Below, in pieces: positions 40,201 to 55,200 of a stretch of DNA of 64,000 nt (position 1 is the stretch's first letter; the number at the start of each line of letters is the position of its first letter). This DNA comes from Lycocorax pyrrhopterus obiensis (lineage: Eukaryota; Chordata; Aves; Passeriformes; Paradisaeidae), in the NCBI GenBank assembly GCA_014706295.1, contig JACSVZ010000022.1:12976830-13040829 (forward strand). The letters run 5' to 3'. Position numbers and translations under genes: made by a program. Below the pieces are notes generated by a model. The model ran no database searches and was not told the DNA's origin. It worked only from the letters and a program-made list of their open reading frames with translations.

Positions 40201-43200
40201 TCCTAGAAAAGGCATGGAAATATTGTGAGATGATTCTGTAAGGGGGTGGGAACTCAAGTTTATATAATGCCTCCTTAAGGATGCGACACTACTGAAACTG
40301 ACTGGAAATAAATTGAATGAAGTTTGTTGTTTCTGATCACTTACGTAATGAGAAATGTATTACATACAATAATATGGTAAGAGCTAGAAAATCAGTGAGT
40401 TTGTTAAAGCAGTGACTCAGTGTTCAACTGTTAGAGGTGCTCAGAAAAGTATAACTGGGGTTGTGCCCTAAAATTTGTCTTTTGCATTGTAAGAGTGTAA
40501 AGTGTTTAGAGGTCATTGCTGACACAGGGTACAACTGTCTTGTTAAATGGCAAAACTTGGGTGCTTTAAAACAATTTTTGAAAATCCTGTCTCGTCCAGG
40601 AGTGCTGTAGTACAAACCCAACATCTGTGAGTTTACGCTTACTTAGCAGTACTGTCAACTTGGGGTTCAAAGATGTGGTTTCTCTTCTTGCAAGTTTGTG
40701 TTGCTACTCTCTTCTGCTTTATGTACAAACATCTCATAATAAATTTTTAAGGTGTGTGCTTAGACAAAGGAGCAGATTGGTGAGTGCTGAAGGTATCCAG
40801 TAAGAATAGCATAGAGCAGGTAGATCTGGACAATTTTCTCTATTAGCTTAGGTGAAATTGAAATCTAGAAACTTTCACTTCCCTCTGTCCCCCTCTTTTC
40901 TTTTACCTTCTGAGTGACTGTTAGTACTTATGAAAATTTGGTGGCTTGGTCATAAAGACTGGTATTTTCGTGATTGACTACGATTTGGTGACATGTAGTC
41001 CTGTTTGAAGATAGCAGACAGGATGGCTTGTCTTCATGGTTTTTTTTTTTTTTTTGTTTCTACAGTCATGACCAGTTTTCCCACTAGCAGTAGAGCAGTT
41101 CTGCAGCTGTTGTAGAACAGAATTGTTTTGCCTTGTATCTAAAAATAAAACCTCTTTATTACTTTCCCAAAATTCAGTTGGATCTGCCAGTAGCTGATGA
41201 TAGGGGATGAGACTATGAATTTCTTCATTGCTTGCTTTCTGGAGGGCATCTCATGTGCCTCTTCTGTGATGAGGACAGGATGGGCCTTTTATAGATTGAG
41301 AAACTGCTGGGGCCCCTTTAACAGTGGAACATTCCAGAGTTCTGAACTCTACCAGTGGTTAAAACTTACCGTTGGTGCTTTCCAGAAGCAAAGGATACCT
41401 GACAAAGCATCAGTGCTGTACATCTGCACATCCTGGAAGATGTTCTACATGAATATGCACGCTCAAGGTTTTCTTCCTGGCCTTAGGGGCTCAAAGCTTC
41501 ATTTGGTGTTAAATGGGAGCTTTTTTGTAGAAACCGATTGTTTTTTAGCTTGTGTTCACTACCCAAGAAGGATTCGAACTTAGGCCATGGTTATGGTGGC
41601 TTTAGAATGGGAAAACTACCTGAACATATGGTTTAAAGCATGTTTTTGGGTCCTTTTGACTTGAGCAGTCATACTTTTTGAAGCTGGAGTAACTGAAAAA
41701 TAACTTTTGCAGTAGTTCTGTTTCCTTCAGTTGGGAGTTGGGGTCGTAGGTGGTTGGGCAAAGGAGAGTGTATAAAAATGGAGAAGAGTGGCAACTGAGA
41801 AGAATCAAACGAATCAAACAATTTGTGTTACTTTTTCATACTGAGTACCTCATTCTTTGGGTTGCTTTGTACTTGAAACACGTACCCCAGAAGTGCCCAA
41901 AGTAACTAGGATGTAGATAGATGAGGAAGTCATCAGAATTCCATAACAGAAGAAATACTATGAAGTAGTGGAATGTGGTTGTTTCTATTTCTCACTGACT
42001 AGTAAGCGAGTTCAAACATATCCTCATTATAGTTTCCCTGTATGTTGCATGTGCTGCCAATATTATGCCTGTTAACTGTGTTGGCATGGCTTGATTTTGT
42101 TAAAAATAATGTCTGCAATGCACCGTGACAATGGGGGCTTCTTAGAGTACTTACAGTATGTTTTACTTTCAAAGCATTTTACGAACTTAATCCTTGAAAC
42201 ATGCCCGTGTGGTTGGTAAATAAAGTAGTATGAACTCTGCTTTAGAGCTGGGGGAAAGAGCAAGTTAGAGAAGTTCTGACTTGCCCAAGACCGTGCAGGA
42301 ATCGATATTTTGCCAGGATTAGTGTTTGGGAGTCCTATACTTGGCATGTAAAGCAGTATCTGTCTTTCTGGAAGATAACTGTGGATCTCTTCTGCAGAAC
42401 TCTTCTGGGTGAGGGGTGGATTTTATGTTCAAATCATGCATCAGCAAAAGGAACATTCTGCTTTATTTGGAATCTGCTACATCAGATCTGCCATATGTCA
42501 CCAGACTGAAAGTTGTGTTTGTTCGCATTGCAACTTCCATAACTGAGGGCTCCTGCATGCTTGGCTTTGTACCCCAAAGAACCTGAGGCTCAGAGAGCTG
42601 TGCAATAGGGTTTTTTTGTTCTATTAGAAAGAGTGTCTTGATGTTGCGCACATCTGATAAGACTGTGTCATTAAGTGGTGGGATCTAATGGAAATTTAAT
42701 TGTAATTCTGTTAAGCTATGAAAGCTATTAACTCTGATTACATATTGTTCAGTTCTGTTATGAGAAGTACTGTTCCCAGCAGCCTTTGGAAGTGCATGTA
42801 TGGATATGTCTGTATGACCTTCAAATTGTGATCTTCTGGGGGTTTTGGGTATCCCTAAGCTTGTGATAAAGGTTGTTGGTCAATAACCAGAAGTGATTTA
42901 TTTCTTTTGAGCTGTTTTGGACTCTGTAAGAAGTTACATGTTTTCCGTCCCTGAAAATCTAACAGGTTGCATGTGAAACCTTCTTGGTTTGAGGACCACA
43001 AATTTGAATGTTGTCCAAAACTTGAATCCCTTACTGACAGAGGATGCTGCAGCCAAGTTAGAAAACTGAGGTGAAAATGCGTCAGTTTTGTGCACTGATA
43101 AGACACAAATTATATCACAAACTCTTCAAATGAAGTATTTTGGTGTACGAGAACTCTTACTGTTGTTTGTCTTCCCTGTTTTGGAAAATGATATGTAAAT

Positions 43201-46200
43201 GTAATTCTAAAAAAATTTATGAAGTAGTTCTAGAACACAGTTGAAAATATGGATATTAAAACTATCTGGGTTCAAGGAAAGAGGAAGTAGTGGTGTGTGG
43301 AAAGGTTGCTTTATGTAAAAACTGTGATCAAATACAGAGTCTGCTCAGAAGGAACTGGACATAGAAGTCACTTAACACATTAAACATCTTTTGTTAGTAT
43401 ATGCATTTTTTTGTCAGAAATATTAAAAATCAGCACTTTTACCTGAAAATAGCTACTCTTGCCAAGATTATTGTTCGTGTTGAAACTTTATGAATGTTTA
43501 TAACTCTATTTATCTGTCTAAATCTTTTCCTTGAATTTGTTGTCATTGCTTCATGTAAAAAAAAAGGGCTTTTGCTAGTTGGAAGACTGTTAGCAAGTTT
43601 AACTTTATGTTAGGCACATTATCTCTTGTGAAAAAAAGATTTGAAGAGGTAGTGGCATGAAGAAAAGAATTCTGAAAATACTGTTTCTCACAACTGAAGG
43701 CAATGATAGAGAGGAGATTTTAGTCGTGGTTAATGGACAGTTATTTCAGGTGTATTATGAACCCTAAAGCTCTGTGTGAAGGAAGGCCAAACTCTAGGGA
43801 GAGTTGCTCACAGGTGACAAAGGGCTTTTTCTTTGCACAGCCCCAGGTCTATTCCTGTGTGCAAATAGTTGTATCAGCCCTCTTGCATCTGCTTCCTTGT
43901 AAGAGAAGCAAAATTGCTGATACAACCTGTACACAGACCCGGCTGTAATTAAACAGGTATAAAGATTATGTGATCATCTGTATTTCAGATTAGATGAGGC
44001 TTTTTTTTTTTTTTTCATTGAGGCCATGGACACGTGAATAGAGCTTTTTGGTTGTTTTAAACCTTCTAGGACAGTTTTACCTCAGCTTACCCTGGAAATT
44101 TTTACCCCAGTTCTAATCTGTGGGAATTTCCTCCCAGAAATGCTGGTTGTCTTCTGGAGGTACGGATGTCTCAAGGAACTGAGAGCCAGTATTTTACCAC
44201 AAAGCCTCCTGGCTTGGAGTAATTTTCTTCAGGTGTCTTTAGCATAATATTTAATATAAAATATAATAATTGTCCTTGAGGTCTTATTTATGCCTTTAAG
44301 GTTTTTTTTTTAAATATAGGATATTTTTTTGTGAGAACAAAACATTGATTATTGTCACTGTATAATGGTATAGATTATCAGTAATCAAGAAAGAGGTGAT
44401 AATTATAAGGAGTTGATACACCTGCAGTGAGATCTGCTCAGCACCTCAGTAGAGCTGTCTTAAGGCATTGTACAAATGTATCTGATCTTTGGGTCTGTAA
44501 CTGTTGTCAGACTCAACATTTTAAAAAGATGAGTGTCTCTACTTAGATTACCAGTAATCAGAAAGTTGCACTTTGAACATCAGAGGCTGATTCTCAGCAA
44601 AATGCGTGAATGTGTTATAAAATAGGTTAAATAGGGATGGTGCTTTTATTGTATATTTGTACAGAATTTAGTGCAAGGTCCAACTCGGATACCAAGCTGT
44701 TTTTGTGGGATTTGAAAAAGTATATTGATGAAAATAAGTAACTTTTTGCCATGCTAGATCTCTGGTTATAAATTTGAATTGTAACTTGTGGGTGCTGCAT
44801 ATCTTAATTTTGATGGTTTTTCCCTTAAAATGCATTACTAAAATGTATTTTTCTGTAACACATAACCAGTACCAAGACAATGAATAACATAAAACTCACA
44901 GCAGTGTGTAATACTATTTTACATGACTGGCATGACTGTCCTAAGATTTGTATTGAATTGAGTAACCCTCTCCTGTAAAAATGGTCTAACTTATGATTAT
45001 AACTTGATTAATATATGCTTCTGAGAGTAGCTGAACTGTTAAAAGCTATCACAGTGCTTTTGTGCAGAATAAAGCACGTGCTGGATAGACTGTGCTGACA
45101 ACCAGTGCAGTTGAAAAATGTGTGCTCTAGATAGCAGAGTATAAACAAAACCCAAGCAATGAGGTGTGGTGCCATGCTCGAGTCTTTCTGAGATGGTTTG
45201 GGGGGCAGCAAGGCTGTATTAAGTTGTCTGCACACCTTCCTTCAGTTTATTAATCAAATATTTCTGTAAGGGAGGGTTAGGTTTAGGGCCTCTCTCTGAA
45301 TGTAATAACATCAGGTGCTTTCAGCCTAAGTGGTGGTGTGGCGAGTGGGACCAGTTGTGCTCACATGAGTCAGAAGTGCCAGCTCCAAGGAGTAGGACTG
45401 AGGAATTGCAGCACCTGTGGCAAAAGAGTCGATGGAGGGGACCAGAAGAGTGTTTGTGGAGGGATCAGTGTGACAGAAGAGATCTGGAGTAGGGAGGCTG
45501 ACAGTGACTAAACTGTGTGGAAGTTAAAAGACAGGCATGAGGAGTTATTAGTTTTTAACAGACATACGTGCAGTCATGTTTGCAGTAGTATTAAGGGTGG
45601 ATTGGAAGAAGATACAAGTGTTCGTGCACTGAGCTTCAACCTCTTAGTTCCTTTCTTTCTTCCTTTTTACCAGTGTATTATTTGATTTCCTTTCTTTCCC
45701 TGTCCTCCATGGGGGAGGGGGAGAAAAGGCACTAATTATTTATAAGTGTTAGTCATACCCAGTCATTAAGCTTAGTCATTACTCAGGACTGTGCATTTGA
45801 TGGTTAGTAAAAATCAAAACGAAACTTGATTTTGTTGAAAAGCTTTCTAAATTCAAGCTTACAGGTGTGAAAATAATTCTGATTCTGTGTTCAGACTAAC
45901 TGCAAAAGCAGAGCTATTTAATAAATGTTGCTATCAGCCAAATGGCATGTAATATCATGTCCCCGTTGATGGTTTGTATTGAACTTGCAGGCGTAGTGTT
46001 TGGCATATCCTCAAAGCAGAGTAATTCTGTATGGGCAGTGAGAGAGGCATGAACTCACAGAGGAGGATGTGGAGGGAATGTTTCTGCTGAGGCTGCCCAG
46101 GGGAGCTGTCAGTTGGTGGAATTGTCCAGCTTCGGGTCTCCACAGCTCTGGGTGAAAAGGTGGCATCAGCAAAGGGTTTTCTCACTGCGAAAATTACGAA

Positions 46201-49200
46201 GAGTGTATACCTAGAGTAGGGCGTTCACAGTGGGGACAAATTAAAGAAAGGTGTTCTTTATGGCTTCTCATGTGCTTAGTTGTTTTAGGCTGTTGCGTTC
46301 TGAAGGAAGAAGACATTGATTTAGAGCATTACTCCTCATTAAGTATTTCTGTACAGACTGTGGTAATAAATGCAAAGTAACTCATCCATTCCCATTTCTT
46401 CAGATACTTGAACAGCACTAATGTTGACACACCTTGGTACAGACAAACTGTCGCAAATGAAGACAGGTTGAGTTTTAAAATCTCCTATTCAAGATAACAG
46501 ATGTAAAGAATTAGTGACACTTTATTTTGTGTCTTCCTTTCTCAAACCCAAATCTGATTTTGGTATAACCGCTTTGTTGTTTGATCTAAGTATATTGAAA
46601 TTAATGGCAGAGCTAAATCTGAATTGCTGGGAGATCAATAATTAAAGCAATTGGTTTAGCTCTTGATAGTGTTTTTCTTAGCTGTTTTGACATCAGACAG
46701 ATTTGTGTGATGATTGGGTTGCAATTTGACAGAGCACTCTGGTGTTTTGGCTTTGTATGCTTGACTAGCAAGGAATGTTAACACACTTTCAAGGAATATA
46801 GCTTTCCAGAGAAGTCAAAATAGTTTAAATCGCATTGTTGTTGAAGCATTTGTCAATTGTTGCTATATAAAATGATGTATTTCCCAGAACAATTCTTACA
46901 CACCTTTTCAAATGAACAGGTAAGATTTTTTCCATATGGGATCACTGTTAAATGCAGTGGCTTTTTGGCATTCCAACATGACATTATTCCTTTAACTATA
47001 TTCTTAAAAGGTTTGTGAACCAATATTTTACAAATGATTCACTTCTTCACCTTTTAGACAGTACAGTTGAGTTGCGTTGTTTGAAACTGAACTCTTGCAT
47101 AGTAAGAGTAAGGAAAAGCTTTTAAAATGAAATTGAGTTTTTTGTCTTGTAAGAAAAAACAAGCAGTTTTTCATACTGTGAACTTTTGTACTTGGTCTGT
47201 ACAAAATGCACTTTCTGTGCACTGCAGTGAGGATTCTTGAGGATATTTGCAAGCATATCTTTCACCAGTGTTGGCAACAATGATAAATCAGCTGTTGAAG
47301 AATTAATGTTCCTGAGACCATAATGGCTGGTTGGAGTCTGGGTGTGCAGGTTGGGAAGAGTAGTGGTAGCCAGCAGTGGAGTGCTGCAGTAAACTAATGC
47401 TGTACCGAAACTTTTAGGCACTGTGTCTGGGTAGAATTCTGCTTTGCTCCAGAGTTGAAAAGGAAATGGAGTTTGCTTTTGTAGTTCTTGTCTAAAACTC
47501 TGTGCCGTGCCAGTCTTCCCTATGTGTAATATTTAGTCCCTGTCAGGAGAGACTCCAAGTATTTTGTATTAGAGATGCTCTGAAGCAACACCTGACAGTC
47601 GTGCCATGTTTTTTCATGGTAAGTTGTAGCTCACCTTCAGTGCAGCAGATGCTGAACATTTAACAGGTCCCTTTCATTGGGCACAGTGTGTCCTGTGTGC
47701 TCAGCACAGCTCTGTGCAGAACCTCAGCCTCATGGCTTTGGGGTGCCCATTACTCTGAAACAAGGCATGAGGGAATTGGTGCAGACTCTCAGGTTGCTCC
47801 TGTGTGCTGGACAGCTCTGTCACTGCCTGGCAGGGAACGTATCTACTACTACCGCCTCGTGTTTGTGCAGCCTGACCTCGTCATGCCAGTGCAGGGCAGC
47901 CACTTCTGGAGCAGCTGAAGTCTCACATAGTCATGGGGTGGTTTTGAGCTGGTGCGTTTGCTGATACCTCCTGATTCCTGCACTATGGAGACTTCTCCTT
48001 AGGCACTGTGCTTATCCTTGTGGAGCTAAGGTGTCTTTATACAAATCACGAAACAACCACGTTTGTTGATGAAACTTGAGAGTTTGGATTGCTGATGATG
48101 TCAAAGGCTTTGGCAAGAAAGTTCAAGTAAAATTTTTTCTGGACTTGTGCAGCACAGGTCTCCTGAGATTCTAAGCACCTAAACTTAAGTATATCTGCAG
48201 CAGTGCACGTTTTTCTTCAGGTACAAAGTAGTGTGTCTTCAATGACATCTAATCCACATCTCTGTTACCATTTACAGTTCTGTGCTACTCACCTTGATTT
48301 GTAATCCCTGTTTCTCATGAGTTGATGTATAGATGGTCCTTCATGAGCTGCTACACATCTGGTTTGTTACAGATGCTGGTCTTTAATGTGTGTAAATAAT
48401 TTAAATCTGCTAGAAATTGTCTGCTGTTAGGGAAGATTTCCTTAATTACCCAGATATTCATGGGGCTGCAGTGGTCTAGTAGACTTCAATAGATTCTTTC
48501 TGCTTTTCTTGGGCTTTCATTCCTGTAGAGTGGGAATTTGTCCAAGTGGATCAGTTACTGTAAGAGGAGGAATGGTGGATTGTTGGACAGCGTTGATGTC
48601 GGTACCAGGTTATCTCTCCCTTTTCTGCAGTAAGGGACCCTGTCACACAAATCACTTATTCTGAAAGCTCTTCCTGTAGTTTGTATAGGCAGCTGTATTT
48701 TTCTCCAGCTCTCTCTCTGGTATTCCGGCATTTTTGTATTGGAAAAATATTAGAAACTTTGTCCTTTTATAAGGGTTTTGTTATTCTGGGGTCCCTCTGT
48801 AACGTGATCCAATCACTTAGAGAGCATGGACTCATCCCCTTTGCTTTAGATGGTTTTTGTGGCGTGTGTGATAACTTGCATAACCTTACACACACATTTA
48901 CTTTCTGTTTTGTTGCAACAGAATCTCTTCTGACAATACCAAAAGGATACTTTCATAAAGCTTTCTCTTGCTAGTATGGCACAGCCCATTTAGGATTACT
49001 GTCAGATTTTTCTGCCATGTCAAATGTTTGCAGCATCTTGCCACAAATGAGTGTGTGCTCAAGAGCTTAAGGCCCAAAGGGCTTTGACGTGAAGATAACC
49101 TCTTAGTGAACTTCCCTGGCAAATCTAGTTAGGATTTGAAGATTTGTCAGATGTCAGTGGACTGTATGATCAATAGCCTTCTTTTCTAGAGATGTTTGTG

Positions 49201-52200
49201 AGGACTTTGATTTTCTACACTAGAAGCATCAGTTCTCTGGTTATTTTTTCAGACTTGGACATTCTTTCTGAACACCAGCATGTGTGTCTATTGATTCCTT
49301 GTTGCCTAACAGTTCTCCCTGCCCCCAGTTGTGTTTTCTTGGGAAGTTTTTCAGTTACCTTTTTATATTAAGAAGAGAATTTCCTCAGGAGACTAGAAGA
49401 GGATATTCTCCATGCACCTTCAAGATCATATATCCGTTAATTCTTTTGTCATGTCTCAGAAAAAACCAACTTATTAAAAGTCTAGGTTCTGACTTGATCT
49501 GGATTAACCATGAACTATATTGTGGGTAACAAGCAAAATCTGTAAGCTTGAACCTTCTGTTCTTCTGTTCAGTGTCTGCATCAGAAAGAAAGATGATGTC
49601 ACTTGGGATCAGATAGGATCCTGTGCAGGGTTTGTATTTCACAGGCAAGAGTTTTGTCCTTGCAGACTGGTGAGCCAGTGACAAGCATGGGCACACCTTG
49701 CTGTGTCCTCTCGTTAGGTGCTTGCTAACTGGAGATGGAGTCCTTCAGTGTGTCCCCTGTGGTATGGATGGAGTCTATGAGACATGGAGCAGTATCCTGA
49801 GAGGTAACACCAGGATACTGTTGGATGTGGCCTCCTGTTGGGTGTGGCTGTCAGAGGGGACACTGCTGGACTGTGCACTTCCTAAGAACACTGATCTGAA
49901 GGTGCCTGCTGTATCTGCAGATAGTTTTATCTCCCTCACTGGGAAGTCCCGCTCCTATAAATATTATTAATCAAGATTTACCAGTAAAAACTGGTAACAA
50001 AACAGGAAATTGTTTTGGTTTGGTTTATTTTTTGGATGTAGGGGTACTCTAGCAACAAAGTTGTATGTCTTTGGAATTACACAGATAATCAGAGTGGTCT
50101 GCAAAAGCTACAAAATATTTTATTAATCTTCATTATCATTCTGTTAATTTTTTTCTTTAGTCTCTGTTAAGCCATGTTTCAAAGAAAGACGTTTCAAAGA
50201 AAGAAGGAAGAGGGAAGCATTAGGAAAAAAGTCCGATTTGTGTTTTTCTGATATGTCCTATGGCCAGAGCTCTTCACTTTTTATTCCAGTGCATGATTTT
50301 ACACATTTTATTAATTGAAAAAACACCAACAAAGAAAAAAACCCCAAAGCACAACACTTTATAAATGGAAATGTCATTAGCAAATGGGAATACAAATAAG
50401 CAAGAGGCAAAGACAACACTGTAGAATCATGCAGCTACATCATATAATGATGGCATTTTCCATCCCAAACAGTCTTGTAAACAGGAGTGATCTGGGAAGG
50501 TCTCCACAGCAAGAACACATGAGGTGACCATTGTGTGCTGGACAGGAACACAAGTCTTTTTGGCATGAGGAACAGCCAACTGAGTTTTGTTAATCCTTCA
50601 TTTGGAGCCATGATGAATTGTTTAATTCAAACTAAAATATGAGCATCTTTCAGGATTCTCTTAAGCCTCTAACTTCTAACAAAAATGGTAATTAATTTTA
50701 ATTTTAATTAGTTTTTTAATGAGAGACTTGGAAAGAATTCTTGAATGTTTGCATTTTTAATAGTGAATATGATTTTAGAGTACATGTGATCAGACTTTCT
50801 AGGAAAAAGAAGGCAGAGAGATACTTAAAATGGCCAAGTTTTATTGTCACCTTTTTCTAATTGAATGTTTCCAGTGATCTTTATTAGCTGTTTGGTCTCA
50901 AACAGCAATTAATCCATTAATCCAGGAACAAATCCTGGTTGATAAAACAGAAAGATACTTTCCATCTTTAAATATGTTGCTGAATTTAATTGAAACAGTC
51001 AGGTAGGTTACACGATTCTAGCTGTCTTCTAGTGCCTGGTAGTCACTTCTGACCTGGTTCATTCAGCATTTACAGCCTTAGGCATTGGGGTTTGAGGTTA
51101 TGATGCTTACCTGTATTTCAATATTTAAAATGTAAGTTCTGAAAAGAAATTTCTTTTTCTACACATGTGGCTGTCAGCCCTTCCTCTTCTCCATTGTCAC
51201 AAATTGTTAACTGACCTTCATGTATGGACGGAGAGAGGGGGTGTTACAGTCCTACGGTGACTTTGTTTAGAAGTAGGAGATAAATGGGACTTTGTTTTTA
51301 ATTCTTAATCGAGTTCTCTCCAATGACCCTTCTGAACTTCACTGAAAATCCACTTAATGCCAGCTTGGGTATAGTTTTGGGTTAGTGAGTTCCCTTTTTA
51401 GCTAATTGGGTTGGAAAAGAGTCTGTAGTTGGGCTGGGGGGAGAGAAGCTCAGAGAGCAGCTCCATCTCCCTTTTTAAAGAATTCCCACCAAGGCAGGGC
51501 TGGAGGGGTGTTTTGTGTTCAGTCAAAACTTCCTTGCCTGTAGTACTGGAGAATTTCTGCACAGAAATTTCAAGTTCATCACATTCTGAATTTTTACACC
51601 TTTTCAAAATCACCCATACACCAACAAGCTAACGTTCCACGCAGGTAAAATTTCTCATATCATCATACTGTGATTAAAGTTTATGCAAGACTAGTCAGAT
51701 GGTAATAATTGTCTTTATGTTTGTATGTAGCCCATGTGTACAGGAATTTATCAGTGGTAGAGCCTGATTTAATGATGTGTTAGAAACTATATAAATTGTA
51801 AATAACTATGTATCAAATTTGAGTGGGAATGAAAGAACTATTTAAATAGGGACAGATATAAATGTGGCTTTGTATGAGTTACTTTTTTATTATGACTTCA
51901 ATACTTGAAAGCAAGTACTTCAGACTTCCCATAGTTAGAAATCTAACAGGGTAGTGCTTAGAGTCAGGGTTTGAATTACAAATGATTGTTTTGTCTGTCT
52001 GCTGCCAAAAATTGAACTTTCTTGATATGTTTTCTAAAGCTCACATTAATATGCTTTTCAACTGTCTGTTTGAGCAGTTGTGCTATGTTAATGTGTAGGC
52101 ATGTTCTAATTTTGCATGTAGCTCAGGGAGAATGTTTCATTGTTCAGATGTTGTGCTTGCACTTCAGGGGTATTGAACCTTCACGTTGTGGTTATTTCCC

Positions 52201-55200
52201 CTCTTTTCTCTCTCCTCATTCATATTTTGGGGAGCAAAGCAGTAAGTTGACAGTACTGCTATGCAAGGGGTGTGTTGGTGTGTGGTGCAGACACATTGCT
52301 GAGCCTGATGTGTGTGTTGAGCTGGAGACAGGAACAGGTATCACAGAGCTCTGGGCCACTGCCTGGTGCTGTAAAAGTTCTCATGTGCAGGTGAGCTGCT
52401 TTGGCTCGGTGCTTTCAAGTAACTTCAGTCACTTTTGCACTGAGAAAGATGTTTAAACACACCCCCCATCCAAAACTAGACTTAGTATTGCTAATGTTGC
52501 TTCTGTAAGGAAAAAATACATAACTCTTTAAAGAATTTGGGTGGTACATTAACTTTAGAATATCCTAGGAAACCCTCAAACTGGTGAATTTTAGGAAGAA
52601 GAGTTTGTTATGGGCTGTCAGTATAATTCTGTGATATTTAAGGACTTCTGAAAGCTTGGGCATAGGTAGTTACATGGGGCCTTTTCAATTACTAGAAACT
52701 AAATCATGCTCAACAAGCCTTAATATTTGATGTTGACTTGAAAATAGCTCCTCTAATCAGGTTTCCACTGTACCGATGATTTCAGTCATACTAATATTGA
52801 TGATTTCCCCTGATTCAGCATTTAGCTGCTTCAGCTGATTGTTATGAGGGATGACAAAAATGGGCAATGTGAGTTCATTTCCCAAGATTTTATGTTTGCA
52901 CATTGAAGAGGATGCCAGGTTCTGTTTGTGCAGGAATGAGGTTGATGTAGTAGCAGGTCATTCTCTAGTCTTTAAAATGTTCAATTTCTCTGCCTTTTGT
53001 CAGTAGCCCCCTGCCTGCAGTGTGAGGCTGATGGTGAGAAAGTACTGATGGTTCTAATGAGCAGCCCACAGGATCAAGCTCTGTGTTCACTCTTAAGGTC
53101 TTTAAGTTCTCATAAGATGTGGTGGTGGTGGTGGTGGTGGTGGTGGTGTGTGCCTTTAAAGGAAATACTTCTCTGTCCTTAAGTTACAGAAGCAGAGACC
53201 TTACTTTTTGGAATGGCTTGGAAAACAGTTTTTTGGACCTGACAGCTAAACAAAGAGTATTTATTTCTACAGTCTGCAAGATAATAAATAAGTTTCTCCC
53301 CCTCCTCCTTTCCTACAGAAAAACACTGTGAGGATATTTGTTTCCAGATATAACACTTGTCCATAGCGCATTGTGGGTCCCACCTTAACACTTTTAAATA
53401 AGTTGTGATGGAAAGTCACCTTTTGGATGTAAACTAGTTTAACATCTCTGTGTGACTCTGCTTCATTAAAAGAGAGTTAATGCAGAGAACGTAAGGAAAA
53501 AATTCGGGGCAGATCAACTAAGGCTTTTCTCTTGAACTCATTTTTGTAGAAATCAGTGTATGAGTTTTTGCAGTTTACTTGTAAAACTGTCCAAGAAAAC
53601 TGTTTAAGGCATTGTCTGTAAACATTTCAGCACTTCACCAGAATAAAAAAGCAAATAAAAGCTTGATTCTTTTGAAGTAGTCATGCTCTGAGATGCAATA
53701 GACCACATCTCCAGATATTGTTGGGGAGTGTGTATGGGCTTTTGATTCACTGAACAACACTTAAGAAATAACTTTCTGATTTCACTAGTGCCTCTTGATT
53801 TTCGTGGTGAAGGTTCTTCCTGTAGTTGCTCAGAAAAGCCAACTAATTTTGAGTGCCCAGTTTCCTTAGGTGGCTTTTTTAGAACTGATGAGGTCCTGAG
53901 GCTCTCAGGGACTGAGTGAGGCGTGCTGAGTGAAGGAGCTCTTGGCAAGCAGTTCGTATTGTCCAGATCGTGTTTGTGCCTTCAAGGAAGAGAGAGTCTC
54001 ATCTGAAAATCTGCCTGTTAAAGTCTGGTTCTCTACAGCTACCCAGTGGGGTTAAGTGTATTGATCTGAGTGACTGAGCAGGGAATGACTTCCTCATTTC
54101 CCTCTCTGTTTTATTTTTCATTTGGGGTGTAACATGGCACAGTGCAGTCTGTTGCTGATGCACATGAGAGAGATTATGATTTTATAGCTGCTTTCATTAC
54201 TAAATTGGTTATGGGAAATTAATTTAGAACTTAGACAATTGTGTTGCTGTTGATGGTGAAGCCTAGGTTTGATTATTTTTCTTCCCTTCTTAAAGACAAA
54301 CTAACAAGAATTTTGCCTAACGGCAGGATTTTCTTGTATTTGTAGTGTCTCACAAAACAAATTTCTTGGTAAAGAGCAGGTAGGATTTTTACAGGATTGC
54401 TCATTTTAACTTTTAGTCACATGGAATATTTGTGGTTGGGGCAGATACAACTCATTATGTTCTGATGCACACCATACTGAGCATTTAGATAGAGTATTTC
54501 TGAAATTAAGGTATTCTATACAAAATGCCATAATGCAGCTGAGTGTTTTGCTTTTATTCTAAACCTCTTTTGTTAGCTGCCTAGTCCTTCAGCAGTACAT
54601 TAATTGCATATATACCCAACTTGGATTAAAAAAAAAAAACACAACAGAAAAATATGTTCTTTGATATTTGCAAAGGATGTGTGTTCCGTGACCACTCTCT
54701 GTTTTGCAGGCATGGTCCTCGTGCGCAGTGAGAACGGGCAGCTGCTGATGATCCCCCAGCAAGCCTTGGCGCAGATGCAGGCACAGGCACATGCCCAGTC
54801 TCAGCCTCAGAACACTCTGACTCCTCGTCCTGCTACACCTACCAGTGCACCCCCAGTGCAGATATCCACAGTGCAGGTCAGTCCAGGAAGTTGGGGTGAG
54901 AAAAACTGTAAGATTTATTTTTGTTTCCTGTGAAGAATACATGAGAAAGTGAGGTGTGATGTTAGTGATTTGAAGAAACTGTAGATCTAACTGGGGATAT
55001 ACAGACTTTTTTATAGATTCATAGAATCACAGAATTGTTTGTGTTGCAGAGGTGTTGGAAGGGATCTTAAAGTCATCCAGTTCCTGCCATGGGCAGGGCC
55101 ACCTTCCGCTAGACCAGGTTGCTCCAAGCCCTGTCCAGCCTGGCCTGGAACACTTCCAGGAATAGGGAGTCCACACCTCTCTGGGCAACCTGTGCTGGGG

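Larger units (their letters stand above)
37315..54709 (+). other. TAF4 intron 2 (17.4 kb)
   Basis: AT-rich intron with a MIR3-like remnant, T runs (41040-41055, 44001-44015) and a TGG repeat. No exon, gene or RNA recognised. The longer open frames in it (41197-41583 +, 47122-47421 -, 52022-52456 +) have no recognisable family and no splice partners that keep the TAF4 frame. Confidence 0.7.

Noticed and set aside
41197..41583. 128-codon open frame in TAF4 intron 2
   Set aside because: No known family, and no evidence of splicing to TAF4; likely chance.
47122..47421. 99-codon open frame on - in TAF4 intron 2
   Set aside because: Plausible-looking composition but no recognisable domain and no neighbouring exons.
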